Shown here: piece by piece, positions 51,822 to 60,278 of the stretch
Numbering within the stretch: the stretch's first letter is position 1
Layout of the letters: every line of letters starts with the position of its first letter
DNA from: Paroceanicella profunda
GTDB taxonomy: Bacteria; Pseudomonadota; Alphaproteobacteria; Rhodobacterales; Rhodobacteraceae
DNA: 64,000 nucleotides
Assembly (NCBI RefSeq): GCF_005887635.2
Contig: NZ_CP040818.1
Span: 3,068,501 to 3,132,500, forward strand
Direction: 5' to 3'
The notes under the pieces: model-generated
The model's database searches: none
Seen by the model: only the letters and a program-made list of their open reading frames with translations
Told to the model about the DNA's origin: nothing
Made by a program: the position numbers and the translations under genes

Positions 51822-53324
51822 TCAGGCCCGGGCGCGCTCGGCCACGCCGCGGCGCGCTTCCTCGAACACCTCGAGCTGGCCCCTGGTCCAGGCGCCCACG
51901 TCGAAGCTCTTGGAGGATTTGCGCAGCAGCGCCATGCGGCCGCGGGCCTCCTCATCCTCCATGTCCAGCGCCTGGTCGATGGCGGAGTTCATCGAGGCAT
52001 GGCTGAACGGGTTCACCGGAATGGCGCCGTTGAGCAGGATGGCGCAACCGGCGAATTCCGACAGGATCAGCCGGCCGGAGCCGTCCGTGCGCGCGGCGCA
52101 GTATTCCGAGGCCACGAGGTTCAGCCCGTCGCAGAGCGGGGTGATCCAGCAGATGTCCGCCACCCGGTAATAGGCGATCAGGTCGCGGAACGGGATCGCC
52201 GTGGAGATGAGCGACACCGGCTGCCATTCGAAGGAGCCGAAGCGCCCGTTGATGCGGCCTGAAATCTCCTCGATGGAGCGCTGCACCTCCTCATAGGCGG
52301 TCATCGAGCGGTTCGCGCCCACGGAGACATGCATCAGGCGGATCTTGCCATGCAGTTCCGGGCGGCGTTCCAGCAGGCGCTCATAGGTTTCCAGTTGCTC
52401 GATGTTGCCCTTGGTGTAGTCGGTTCGGGCCACGGAGACGATGAGGCGCAGGTCGCCGATCTCGGCGCGGATCTCCTCGATCTTCTCCTTCACGTCCTCG
52501 GCGCGGGCGCATTCCTCGATATAGTCGAAATTGGTGCCCACGGGGTTCGAATGCACGATCACCTCGTGGCCCTCATGCTCCAGGCGCACCGGAACCGTGC
52601 GCTCGGACAGGGCGGTGCCTACCGGCGTCATCTCCTCGCTCACCACCGCGGTGCGGGTGACGTCGGCGGAGGTGAGGCTGCGGGCGGCGGAGGCGAAGTT
52701 CGCCGCGTAGCGCGGGATGTGGAACCCCACGATGTCGCAGGCCAGCAGGCTGCGCAGGATCTCCTCGCGCCAGGGCAGCACGTTGAACAGGTCGGCGGAG
52801 GGGAAGGGCGTGTGGTGGAAGAAGGCGATCTTCGCGTTCGGCTTCAACTGGCGCACGTAGCCGGGCACCAGCCACAGGTTGTAGTCGTGGATCCAGATCA
52901 CCGCGTCGTCATTCGCCTCGGCCGCGGCGGCCTCGGCGAAGGCCCAGTTCACCTCGCGGAAGGCCGGCCAGTCCACCGGGTCGTAATTGTACTTTTCCTT
53001 GAAGGAATGCAGGATCGGCCAGAAGGCCTCCTTCGAGCTCACGTGGTAGAAGCTCGACACCTGTTCCGCGCGCAGCGGCAGGCGCGACACCCGGTACTTG
53101 CCGTAGGTGTCGTCGATCTCGATGACACGCTCGAAATCCGGGTTGTTGGTGTCCTCGGCCAGCTTCCAGGCGATCCAGGAGGCGGTCGACACCTGCCCGA
53201 AGAAGCTCTTCATCGTGGGCACGATGCCGTTCGGGCTCTTGTTCTCGCGCAGCACGATCTGACCGTCGACCTCGACCTCCTCGTAGGGCTGGCGATGGTA
53301 GACAATGACGAGATCCGATTTCAA
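51822..53324 (-). CDS. ggpS: glucosylglycerol-phosphate synthase (GgpS-type, OtsA superfamily)
   Basis: GT20 retaining glycosyltransferase of 500 residues. The N-terminus LVIVYHRQPYEEVEVDGQI with SPNGIVPTMKSFF matches GgpS proteins rather than trehalose-phosphate synthases, which instead start with a nucleotide-sugar loop of different sequence. Other family segments are VIWIHDYNLWLVPGYVRQL, AFFHHTPFPSADLF and the donor site VARTDYTKGNIEQL. GgpS makes glucosylglycerol 3-phosphate from ADP-glucose and sn-glycerol 3-phosphate. The start is TTG 53324 after GGAGAAG, two bases past the phosphatase gene. Context with gpsA and a HAD phosphatase supports an osmolyte role. Confidence 0.8.
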   Translation of the reverse strand: MKSDLVIVYHRQPYEEVEVDGQIVLRENKSPNGIVPTMKSFFGQVSTASWIAWKLAEDTNNPDFERVIEIDDTYGKYRVSRLPLRAEQVSSFYHVSSKEAFWPILHSFKEKYNYDPVDWPAFREVNWAFAEAAAAEANDDAVIWIHDYNLWLVPGYVRQLKPNAKIAFFHHTPFPSADLFNVLPWREEILRSLLACDIVGFHIPRYAANFASAARSLTSADVTRTAVVSEEMTPVGTALSERTVPVRLEHEGHEVIVHSNPVGTNFDYIEECARAEDVKEKIEEIRAEIGDLRLIVSVARTDYTKGNIEQLETYERLLERRPELHGKIRLMHVSVGANRSMTAYEEVQRSIEEISGRINGRFGSFEWQPVSLISTAIPFRDLIAYYRVADICWITPLCDGLNLVASEYCAARTDGSGRLILSEFAGCAILLNGAIPVNPFSHASMNSAIDQALDMEDEEARGRMALLRKSSKSFDVGAWTRGQLEVFEEARRGVAERARA

Positions 53325-53325
53325 A

Positions 53326-54096
53326 TCACTTCTCCAGATTGGTCAGGCCGAAATGGCCGAGCGCCTCGGTGATGCCGCCGGCGCCCACGCGGGTGCAGGC
53401 CAGGGCGTTGGGCAGGTCGCGGGTGTGTGCGGTGAGCGCGGGTTCGGCCCCGCCCACGACCGCGCCCTTCAGCCCGGTCTGGAACATGCTCAGGTCGTTC
53501 AGCGTGTCCCCGGCAACCAGCACACGGTCCGCGTCCAGGCCCAGGTGGTCGATCAGGCGCAAGAGCGATGGGCCCTTGGAGACGCCCTTCGGCAGCACGT
53601 CGAGGTAGCGGTTGTCGGAGATGAGCACGTCCACGCCGTGTTCCTCGATCTTCGGCACCCAGGTGTCGTCGAAGGTCTCGGGGTCGTAGTGGAAGCTCTG
53701 GCGGTGGCGGAAGGGGGTGTCCTGCGCGCGCAGGCCCGGCGCTTCGGCGAGGAGCTCGCGGAAGAAGGCGCCCCGGTCGGCCCAGGTCTCGGCGATCTCG
53801 CGCTCCAGCTCGTCGATCATCTCGATGCGGCCGTCGGCCACGCGGGCGATGGTGGTGCCCACGTCGCCCACCACGTAGAGCGGCCAGGGCACGCCGCCGT
53901 CGCACAGCTCTCCGATGAACTTCGGGTCGCGCCCGGTGACGAAGACGAGGCCGAAACGCTCCCGGTTCGCCTCGATATAGTCATAGAGTTCGCGCCGGTC
54001 GGCTTCGGAGCCGCCGAGAAAGGTGCCGTCGAGATCGGTGGCAAGCACGCTCTTCCAGCCCGAAATGGCGGTGGCGGGGTTCAGGATGTCGGTCAT
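53326..54096 (-). CDS. ggpP: HAD-superfamily phosphatase, probable glucosylglycerol-phosphatase
   Basis: A 256-residue class IIB-type HAD phosphatase. Motif I is ATDLDGTFLGG (nucleophile Asp21, acid/base Asp23), motif II is VFVTGRDPKF, and motif IV is VLVAGDTLNDLSMF. It resembles sucrose-phosphate-phosphatase-like domains, and in some heterotrophic bacteria such a domain is fused N-terminally to GgpS (GgpPS). Here it is a separate gene directly before ggpS. Its ATG overlaps the gpsA stop (TGATG), so the three are coupled. Confidence 0.8.
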   Translation of the reverse strand: MTDILNPATAISGWKSVLATDLDGTFLGGSEADRRELYDYIEANRERFGLVFVTGRDPKFIGELCDGGVPWPLYVVGDVGTTIARVADGRIEMIDELEREIAETWADRGAFFRELLAEAPGLRAQDTPFRHRQSFHYDPETFDDTWVPKIEEHGVDVLISDNRYLDVLPKGVSKGPSLLRLIDHLGLDADRVLVAGDTLNDLSMFQTGLKGAVVGGAEPALTAHTRDLPNALACTRVGAGGITEALGHFGLTNLEK

Positions 54097-55232
54097 CAAG
54101 GCAATTCGCTTCCGTAATGGGTAAAGGCGGCTTCGGCGGCGGGGTGGGCGATCTCGATGTCGAGGGCGCGCGGCTCGGCCTGCAGGGGCGCGGCCCAGTA
54201 TTCGGCGAAGGCGTGGCCGATGGGCACATCGTCATGCAGGATCGAGCGCGTCATCTCGCAGATCGGCATGAACACGCCGAGGGCGCGGGCGAGGTCGGTG
54301 ACGGTGAGGGCGTTTCCGTGCCCCTCCACCACCACGGGCTTGCCCTCGAACACCGCGTCATGCGCGATGCCCGCGCCGCGCTGGCGCCCGTAGGAGAAGT
54401 TGCGCGACTTGGTGGAGGAACAGGTGAGCATCAGATCGCCCATGCCGGCGAGGCCGGTCACGGTCTCGCGCGTGCCGCCCATGGCGACGGCGAGTTCCTT
54501 GATCTCGGAGAGGCCGCGGGTGATGAGGGCGGCGCGCGCGTTCATGCCGAAACCCGCGCCCTCCAGGATGCCGCAGGCGATGGCGACGACGTTCTTCACC
54601 GCGCCGCCGATCTCCACGCCCACCATGTCGTTGGACACATAGGGGCGGAAGCTGTAGGTGCCCATGGACTGGGCCATGCGGGCGGCGGCGTGGTGCGCGA
54701 TGTCCTTGTCCCACTCCGGCTCGTTGGAGGCGATGGTGACGGCGGTGGGCGCGTCCGCGGCCACCTCCACGGCGAAGGTGGGCCCGGAAATCACCCCGAT
54801 GACCCGGCCCGGGGCCGCGTCTTCCGCGATGCCGCTCATCAGCAGGTGGGTGCCCTTCTCCACGCCCTTGGCGCAGATGAAGAGCGGCACCTCCGGCGCT
54901 GCGAGCGCATGGGCCTGTTCGGTGATCTCGCGGATGCTGACGGAGGGCGTGACGATGAGCACCGCCTGGGCGCCGGCCAGCGCCTCGCCCATGTCCGACA
55001 CCGCGCGCAGGCCCTCGGGCAGGGGGATGTCGGGCAGGTAGCGCTGGTTCAGGCCGGTGGAATTGATTTCCTCGGCCAGCTCGGGCCGGCGGGCCCAGAG
55101 CGTCACGTTGCGGCCGGCGCGAACAAGCACACAAGCCAGCGCCGTACCCCAGGCGCCGGCGCCGATCACGGCCACGTTGTCATAGAGCCCGGTATTGGAA
55201 GACTGGATGAACTCGATTGAGCGGTCCTTCAT
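54096..55232 (-). CDS. gpsA: glycerol-3-phosphate dehydrogenase [NAD(P)+]
   Basis: Reduces dihydroxyacetone phosphate to sn-glycerol 3-phosphate. The Rossmann motif is NVAVIGAGAWGTALACVL, followed by CAKGVEKGTHLLMSGI, ISGPTFAVEVAADAPTAVTI, GGAVKNVVAIACGILEGAG with the catalytic Lys, and GLAGMGDLMLTCSSTKSRNF. At 378 residues it is longer than usual (about 320-340), with a 17-residue N-terminal and about 30-residue C-terminal extension. Position at the head of the operon with ggpP and ggpS suggests it supplies the acceptor for glucosylglycerol rather than, or besides, phospholipid synthesis. Confidence 0.92.
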   Translation of the reverse strand: MKDRSIEFIQSSNTGLYDNVAVIGAGAWGTALACVLVRAGRNVTLWARRPELAEEINSTGLNQRYLPDIPLPEGLRAVSDMGEALAGAQAVLIVTPSVSIREITEQAHALAAPEVPLFICAKGVEKGTHLLMSGIAEDAAPGRVIGVISGPTFAVEVAADAPTAVTIASNEPEWDKDIAHHAAARMAQSMGTYSFRPYVSNDMVGVEIGGAVKNVVAIACGILEGAGFGMNARAALITRGLSEIKELAVAMGGTRETVTGLAGMGDLMLTCSSTKSRNFSYGRQRGAGIAHDAVFEGKPVVVEGHGNALTVTDLARALGVFMPICEMTRSILHDDVPIGHAFAEYWAAPLQAEPRALDIEIAHPAAEAAFTHYGSELP

Positions 55233-55377
55233 ACTGGGAACGATCTCCTGTTTTACTTCTGACGGACTACAGGCGCGCCGTCCGCATTATAAGTAAAACG
55301 AAGCGGTGCACCATGTATGCCCGGACTTCATGACAGCATCAGCGAAACGCCCATGCCATCTGTCCCGACCAAAATAT

Positions 55378-55387
55378 GTAACGTTAC
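55378..55387. promoter_or_regulatory. palindromic operator candidate
   Basis: Perfect palindrome GTAACGTTAC with a central CG, the layout common to LacI/GalR-family operators. It lies 146 bases upstream of the gpsA-like start. Confidence 0.45.
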
Positions 55388-55398
55388 GGTGTGATGTC

Positions 55399-55419
55399 AA
55401 TGTTGCATTGCACAACATT
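55399..55419. promoter_or_regulatory. inverted repeat operator candidate
   Basis: AATGTTG and CAACATT are perfect 7-bp arms around CATTGCA, 11 bases from the GTAACGTTAC palindrome. It may be a second regulator site or an overlapping dyad. Confidence 0.4.
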
Positions 55420-55630
55420 CTGTGCATTCTTCTGGGAGCCGATCAGGCGGCCTGTCGGGCCCTGCCGGCACGACAGCCGCGTTAACGAAGTGTAAAATTT
55501 TTATATTGTTTTTCGTAGCCATGCGCCTAGGTCCTGTTCGGAAACGGCACCTCCCGCGTCGCAACAGGGGCTCCCCGCGAGTGCGTTCGCTCAAGGAAGA
55601 TGTGGCCGAGAGACTGAAAGGAAAGTGAGA

Positions 55631-56518
55631 ATGGCGGACATGGCGACGAAACGGATCCGGACGGCGGTATTCCCCGTTGCAGGCCTGGGAACCCGGTTCC
55701 TGCCCGCGACCAAGTCGACCCCCAAGGAACTCCTTCCCGTTCTGGACACCCCACTGATCCAGTTCGCGATGGACGAGGCGCGCGCCGCGGGCATCGACCG
55801 CATGGTCTTCGTGTCGCATCCCGACAAGGGCAGCATCGAGGATTACGTGCGTCACGACCCCAAGCTGTGCGCCCACCTGCGCGCCGCGGGCAAGCACGCC
55901 TTCGCCGACAAGCTCGACACGCTGACGCTGAACGCCGATGACCGCGCGCATTTCGTGATGCAGACCGAGCGCCTCGGCCTCGGACACGCGGTGCTGCAGG
56001 CCCGGCCCTTCGTGCAGGAGGACGCCTTCGCGGTGATCCTGCCGGACGATCTCATCCTCGGCGGCCCCGGCTGCATCGGCGAGATGATCGAGGCGCACGC
56101 CTCCTGCGGCGGCCATCTCGTGGCCACGATGGAGGTGGACCGGGAGCGGATCTCGAAATACGGCGTTCTCGTGCCGCGCGCGGAGCAGGGCGACCGGCTC
56201 ACCCACGCCACCGGCATGGTGGAGAAGCCCTCCCCGGAAGACGCGCCCTCGACCCTCGCCGTCGTCGGGCGCTACGTGCTCGACAGCCGGATCTTCGACC
56301 AGCTCGCCGTTCAGCAGAGCGGCCACGGCAACGAGATCCAGCTCACCGACGCGATCGCGGCCACCGCGGGCGCGGCCGGGCTGGCCGGCTACCGCTTCTC
56401 CGGCATCCGCTTCGACTGCGGCGCGCAGGAGGGCATGCTGCAGGCCACGCTGCACGTCGCCAACATGCGCGGCATGATGACGGAGCGCCGTGCCCCCGAA
56501 CTCGCGCTGGTGGGGTGA
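55631..56518 (+). CDS. galU: UTP-glucose-1-phosphate uridylyltransferase
   Basis: Forms UDP-glucose from UTP and glucose 1-phosphate. The 295 residues have AVFPVAGLGTRFLPATKSTP with the catalytic Lys, KELLPVLDTPLIQFAMDEA, ILPDDLILGGPGCI, and YRFSGIRFDCGAQEGML. ATG 55631 follows GGAAAGTGAGA; GTG 55625 and ATG 55640 are alternatives. It overlaps the next gene's possible GTG, and both face away from the ggp operon. Confidence 0.96.
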   Translation: MADMATKRIRTAVFPVAGLGTRFLPATKSTPKELLPVLDTPLIQFAMDEARAAGIDRMVFVSHPDKGSIEDYVRHDPKLCAHLRAAGKHAFADKLDTLTLNADDRAHFVMQTERLGLGHAVLQARPFVQEDAFAVILPDDLILGGPGCIGEMIEAHASCGGHLVATMEVDRERISKYGVLVPRAEQGDRLTHATGMVEKPSPEDAPSTLAVVGRYVLDSRIFDQLAVQQSGHGNEIQLTDAIAATAGAAGLAGYRFSGIRFDCGAQEGMLQATLHVANMRGMMTERRAPELALVG

Positions 56519-56523
56519 CTCCG

Positions 56524-58212
56524 ATGCAGGCGGGAATGCCCTTCGGTGCGATGAGCGCCAGCCCGATCCAGACCGGCCAGCTCGGGGGAGACCCCGACTG
56601 GTGGCGCGGCGGGGTGATCTACCAGATCTACCCACGCTCCTTCGTGGATCTCAACGGTGACGGCGTGGGCGATCTCGCCGGCATCAACTCCCGGCTCGAC
56701 CACGTGGCGGGCCTCGGGGTGGACGCGATCTGGATCTCGCCGTTCTTCCCCTCGCCCATGGCGGATTTCGGGTATGACGTCTCGGATTACCGGGGCGTCG
56801 ACCCGCTGTTCGGCACCATTCAGGATTTCGACAACCTGCTCTCCTCGGCGCATGAGAAGGGCCTGCGGGTGTTGCTCGACCTCGTGCTGTCGCACACCTC
56901 CGACCAGCATTCCTGGTTTCAGGAAAGCCGGGTGGACCGCACCAACTCGCGGGCGGACTGGTATGTCTGGGCCGATCCCAAGCCCGACGGCACGGCGCCG
57001 AACAACTGGCTCTCGATCTTCGGCGGCCCGGCCTGGGAATGGGACACGCGCCGGCGCCAGTACTACATGCACAATTTCCTCGCCGCCCAGCCGGACCTGA
57101 ACTTCCACAACCCGCAGGTGCAGGAGGCGATGCTCAATGTCGCGCGCTTCTGGCTCGAGCGCGGAGTGGACGGCTTCCGCCTCGACACGGCGAACATGTA
57201 CGCGCATGACCCCGCGCTCACCGACAACCCGCCGCGCAGCCAGCCGGCGGTGCCGGGCGTGCCGGAGCAGAACCCCTATGCGATGCAGGAGCCCATCCAC
57301 AACATCAACCGCCCCGAGACGCTGGAATTCCACGAGCGGCTGCGCAAGCTGACCGATGAGTTCAACGCCACCACGCTGGTGGGCGAGTTGGGCGTGGTGC
57401 CGGACATGTATGCCTCGCTCACCGAATACACCGCGCCCGGGCGGCTGCACATGGCCTATTCGTTCGACCTGCTGGGCGGCGAGTTCAAGGCGCAGTTCTT
57501 CAGGCGCACGGCGGAGCGGATGAGCCGGCGCGCCGGCGAATGCTGGCCGTCCTGGGCGCTGTCGAACCACGATGTGGCCCGGGCGATCTCGCGCTGGCGG
57601 CTGGGCTCGAACGCGCAGACGGCCGCGCCGCTCCTGATGGCGATCCTGTGCTCGCTGCGTGGCACGCCCTGCATCTACCAGGGCGAGGAACTGGGCCTCA
57701 CCGAGGCGACCATTCCCTACGAGCTGCTGCAGGACCCCTACGGCAAGCGGTTCTGGCCCGAATACCAGGGGCGTGACGGCTGCCGCACCCCGATGCCCTG
57801 GGCCTCGGGCGCCGCGCATTACGGCTTCTCCGACGCCACGCCCTGGCTGCCGTCCGCGCCGGAACACGGGCCCCTGTCGGTGAACGACCAGGACATGAAC
57901 GAGGGCTCGGTGCTGAACCGGGTCCGGCGCTTCCTGCGCTGGCGCGGCGGCTTCGACCAGTTGCGCAAGGGCGACATCCGCTTCCTCGACGCGGACCCGG
58001 ACGTGCTGGCCTTCCTGCGCCAGGGTGCGGAGGCGGACATGCTGTGCCTGTTCAACATCTCCGACCGCCAGCGCTCCTTCGAGACCGGCGAATTCACCTC
58101 GGTGGCGCCGCTCACCGGGCACGGGTTCTCCGGCGAACTGCTGGGGCTCGGAGTGATCCTCCCGCCGTTCGAGGCCTTCTTCGGCACGGTTCCGCCGCAG
58201 ACCTGGGGCTGA
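56524..58212 (+). CDS. GH13 alpha-glucosidase
   Basis: Glycoside hydrolase family 13 enzyme of 562 residues, without a signal peptide. It begins with the usual GGVIYQIYPRSFVDLNGDGV. The catalytic residues lie in GFRLDTANMY (nucleophile Asp), VGELGV (acid/base Glu) and LSNHDVARAI (transition-state Asp); AQPDLNFHNPQV is the region V type of the oligo-1,6-/alpha-glucosidase subgroup (near GH13_23). Such enzymes cleave small alpha-glucosides and some transfer glucose to glycerol. ATG 56524 is five bases past the galU stop; GTG 56515 overlaps it. Co-transcription with galU and location next to ggpS suggest a role in alpha-glucoside osmolyte turnover. Confidence 0.9.
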   Translation: MQAGMPFGAMSASPIQTGQLGGDPDWWRGGVIYQIYPRSFVDLNGDGVGDLAGINSRLDHVAGLGVDAIWISPFFPSPMADFGYDVSDYRGVDPLFGTIQDFDNLLSSAHEKGLRVLLDLVLSHTSDQHSWFQESRVDRTNSRADWYVWADPKPDGTAPNNWLSIFGGPAWEWDTRRRQYYMHNFLAAQPDLNFHNPQVQEAMLNVARFWLERGVDGFRLDTANMYAHDPALTDNPPRSQPAVPGVPEQNPYAMQEPIHNINRPETLEFHERLRKLTDEFNATTLVGELGVVPDMYASLTEYTAPGRLHMAYSFDLLGGEFKAQFFRRTAERMSRRAGECWPSWALSNHDVARAISRWRLGSNAQTAAPLLMAILCSLRGTPCIYQGEELGLTEATIPYELLQDPYGKRFWPEYQGRDGCRTPMPWASGAAHYGFSDATPWLPSAPEHGPLSVNDQDMNEGSVLNRVRRFLRWRGGFDQLRKGDIRFLDADPDVLAFLRQGAEADMLCLFNISDRQRSFETGEFTSVAPLTGHGFSGELLGLGVILPPFEAFFGTVPPQTWG

Positions 58213-58660
58213 CCACCCGGCCCACGGCCCAGCCGGGCGCATGCGCCCAGCCCCGGCGTCATCCCCGGGCCTTTCGCGGGGCCAGCGCCTCGGGGGGCAT
58301 TGAGCCCCCGCTCGGCGCTCGCCACCGTGCCGGGGGCCCGGCGGCGCGCTGGCCCAGCCGGTCTCGGAGACCTGGCCCTGTGCGCCGGGCCGAGGCGGGC
58401 CTAGGCTGCAGGCGGAACCGGGGGCTGCCCCCGGGGTGGGTCATGCCGCGCCGCCGACAGGGCGTCGGGCGGGGCACGGACGTGCAGGACGGGGATGAAG
58501 CGCCGATGGGACAGGGAGTTGCGACTGCACCGCGGAGCGCCGCGGGCGGGCAGGTCGGACATGAAGCGCCCATGGGACAGGGCGGTGCGGCCGCGGCACG
58601 CGAGGCCGGGGGCGGGGGCGACTGCGCCTGCTTCGGCCCGGCGGGGCGGAGCCGCGCAGC
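58213..58660. other. gene-free GC-rich spacer with a 66-bp direct repeat
   Basis: No gene supported. A 22-base element (ATGAAGCGCCSATGGGACAG plus GG) occurs at 58495-58516 and 58561-58582, 66 bases apart, with one mismatch. Small open frames translate this repeat. Confidence 0.6.
58495..58582. repeat. 22-bp direct repeat at 66-bp spacing
   Basis: Two copies at 58495-58516 and 58561-58582, 21 of 22 bases identical, just upstream of the TauE/SafE gene. Confidence 0.85.
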
Positions 58661-59404
58661 ATGATCCCTGCTGACACGCTGGTCATCATCGCCGGGGCGA
58701 CCTTTCTCGCCGCGGTGCTGCGCGGGATCACCGGGTTCGGCTTCGCCATGGCGGCGGTGCCGATGATCGGGCTGTTCCTGCCGCCGGAGCGCGCCATTCC
58801 CATCGCCATCCTGCTGCAATGCCTTGTCGGGTTCCGCGATTGCGTGGTGATGCGCCACCATGTGCATCGCGGCTCGGTGGGCATGCTCGCGGCGGGGGCG
58901 CTGGCGGGCACGCCCTTCGGCCTTGCGGTGCTGGACCGGGCGGACCCGGCGACCATGCGCATCCTCATCGCGCTCATCGTGTCCGGCGCGCTGGTGTTTC
59001 TCGTCCGCAAGCCGGCGCTGCCGGTGATGGGCGGGGCACGGGTGGCGCTTCCGGCGGGCTTCCTCTCCGGGCTGTTCTCCGGCATCGCGGCGATGCCCGG
59101 GCCGCCGGCCGTGGCCTATTACCTCAGCGCGCCCACGCCGCCGGCCACGGCGCGCGCCTCGCTCATGGTGTTCTTCTTCATCACCTCGCTCTTCGCGCTG
59201 CCGGGGCTCATCTGGCAGGGGCGGGTGGACCGCGAGGCGCTGGTGGAGACGGCGGTGGCGCTGCCCTGCCTGCTCGCCGGCACCTCGCTGGGCGCCTGGA
59301 TCTTCCGGCGCACCTCGGACCGCGGCTACCGGGCCGCCGCCCTCGGCATGCTGGGGGCGATGGCGGCGGCCACGGGGGTGAAGGGGGTGCTGGAGCTGCT
59401 CTGA
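58661..59404 (+). CDS. TauE/SafE family transporter
   Basis: An integral membrane protein of 247 residues with about eight membrane helices. The two-fold repeated TauE/SafE pattern is visible: FLAAVLRGITGFGFAMAAVP in the first half and LPAGFLSGLFSGIAAMPGPP in the second. Members export or take up sulfonates, sulfite, sulfoacetate or other organic anions. The substrate is unknown; the neighbouring acyl-CoA genes could indicate an organic acid. ATG 58661. Confidence 0.86.
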   Translation: MIPADTLVIIAGATFLAAVLRGITGFGFAMAAVPMIGLFLPPERAIPIAILLQCLVGFRDCVVMRHHVHRGSVGMLAAGALAGTPFGLAVLDRADPATMRILIALIVSGALVFLVRKPALPVMGGARVALPAGFLSGLFSGIAAMPGPPAVAYYLSAPTPPATARASLMVFFFITSLFALPGLIWQGRVDREALVETAVALPCLLAGTSLGAWIFRRTSDRGYRAAALGMLGAMAAATGVKGVLELL

Positions 59405-59411
59405 GGCCGCC

Positions 59412-60278
59412 TCACATGCCCAGCAGGCGGCGGGCGTTCTCCTTCAGGATCAGCGGGCGCACCTCCTCGCGGATGTCGATCTTCTCGAAATCGGCCAGCC
59501 AGCGGTCGGGCGTGATCACCGGCCAGTCGGAGCCGAAGAGCATCTTCTTCCTCAGGATCGAATTCGCGTATTGCACCAGGATCTTCGGGAAATACTTCGG
59601 CGACCAGCCGGAGAGGTCGATGTAGACATTCGGCTTGTGCTGGGCCACCGAGAGCGCCTCCTCCTGCCAGGGGAAGGAGGGGTGGGCGAGGATGATCTTC
59701 ATGTCGGGGAAATCCACCGCCACGTCGTCGAGATACATCGGGTTGGAGTACTTCAGCCGCATCCCCATGCCGCCGGGCATGCCGGAGCCGACCCCGGTCT
59801 GCCCGGTATGGAACAGGCAGACGCCGCCTTCCTCCACGATGGCCTCGTAGAGCCCGTAGGCCATGCGGTCATTGGGGTAGAACCCCTGCATGGTGGGGTG
59901 GAACTTGAAGCCCTTCACGCCGTGCTCGCGCACCAGGCGCCGGGCCTCGCGGGCGCCCAGCTTGCCCTTGTGCGGGTCGATGGAGGCGAAGGGGATCATC
60001 ACATCCGCGTTTTCTGCCGCGATTTCCGCCACTTCCTCGTTCTTGTAGCGACGGAACCCGGTCTCGCGCTCCGCGTCCACCGGGAAGATCACGCAGCCGA
60101 TCTTGCGGTCGCGGTAATAGGCCGCGGTTTCGCGCACCGTGGGAGGATGCTCGTACCAGGTCTTGAAATACTTCGACATTCCGGCCTGGAAGTCGTCATA
60201 GCCGTCATCGGGATGACAGCCGCAGGGTTCTTCCGCGTGGGTGTGGATGTCCAGCGCGATGATGTCATCGAAGTTCAT
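59412..60278 (-). CDS. amidohydrolase family 2 protein
   Basis: A metal-dependent TIM-barrel hydrolase of 288 residues of the ACMSD/amidohydrolase-2 group. The HxH motif is LDIHTHAEEP (His12, His14); further metal or active-site residues are in GFKFHPTMQGF, IILAHPSFPWQEEAL and LFGSDWPV. Relatives clustered with enoyl-CoA hydratase and MarR act as beta-ketoacyl-CoA hydrolases in aromatic acid degradation in Rhodopseudomonas. Its ATG overlaps the MarR stop by four bases. Exact substrate unknown. Confidence 0.85.
   Translation of the reverse strand: MNFDDIIALDIHTHAEEPCGCHPDDGYDDFQAGMSKYFKTWYEHPPTVRETAAYYRDRKIGCVIFPVDAERETGFRRYKNEEVAEIAAENADVMIPFASIDPHKGKLGAREARRLVREHGVKGFKFHPTMQGFYPNDRMAYGLYEAIVEEGGVCLFHTGQTGVGSGMPGGMGMRLKYSNPMYLDDVAVDFPDMKIILAHPSFPWQEEALSVAQHKPNVYIDLSGWSPKYFPKILVQYANSILRKKMLFGSDWPVITPDRWLADFEKIDIREEVRPLILKENARRLLGM

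Larger units (their letters stand above)
55233..55630. promoter_or_regulatory. gpsA-ggpPS / galU divergent control region
   Basis: A 398-base spacer, less G+C-rich than its surroundings, that holds both divergent promoters. Two symmetric sites stand out: the 10-bp palindrome GTAACGTTAC at 55378-55387, of the kind bound by LacI-family regulators, and AATGTTG-N7-CAACATT at 55399-55419. An AT-rich tract at 55494-55517 could be part of the galU promoter. A short open frame across this region is not convincing. Confidence 0.55.

Noticed and set aside
51822..53324. Calling the GT20 protein trehalose-6-phosphate synthase (OtsA)
   Set aside because: The N-terminus and the SPNGIVPTMKSFF segment fit GgpS, and the neighbours supply glycerol 3-phosphate and a phosphatase. 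Substrate is still unproven.
55422..55628. A 68-codon plus-strand frame in the ggp/galU spacer
   Set aside because: It crosses the dyads and AT-rich promoter-like sequence and ends at the galU ribosome site; no family resemblance.
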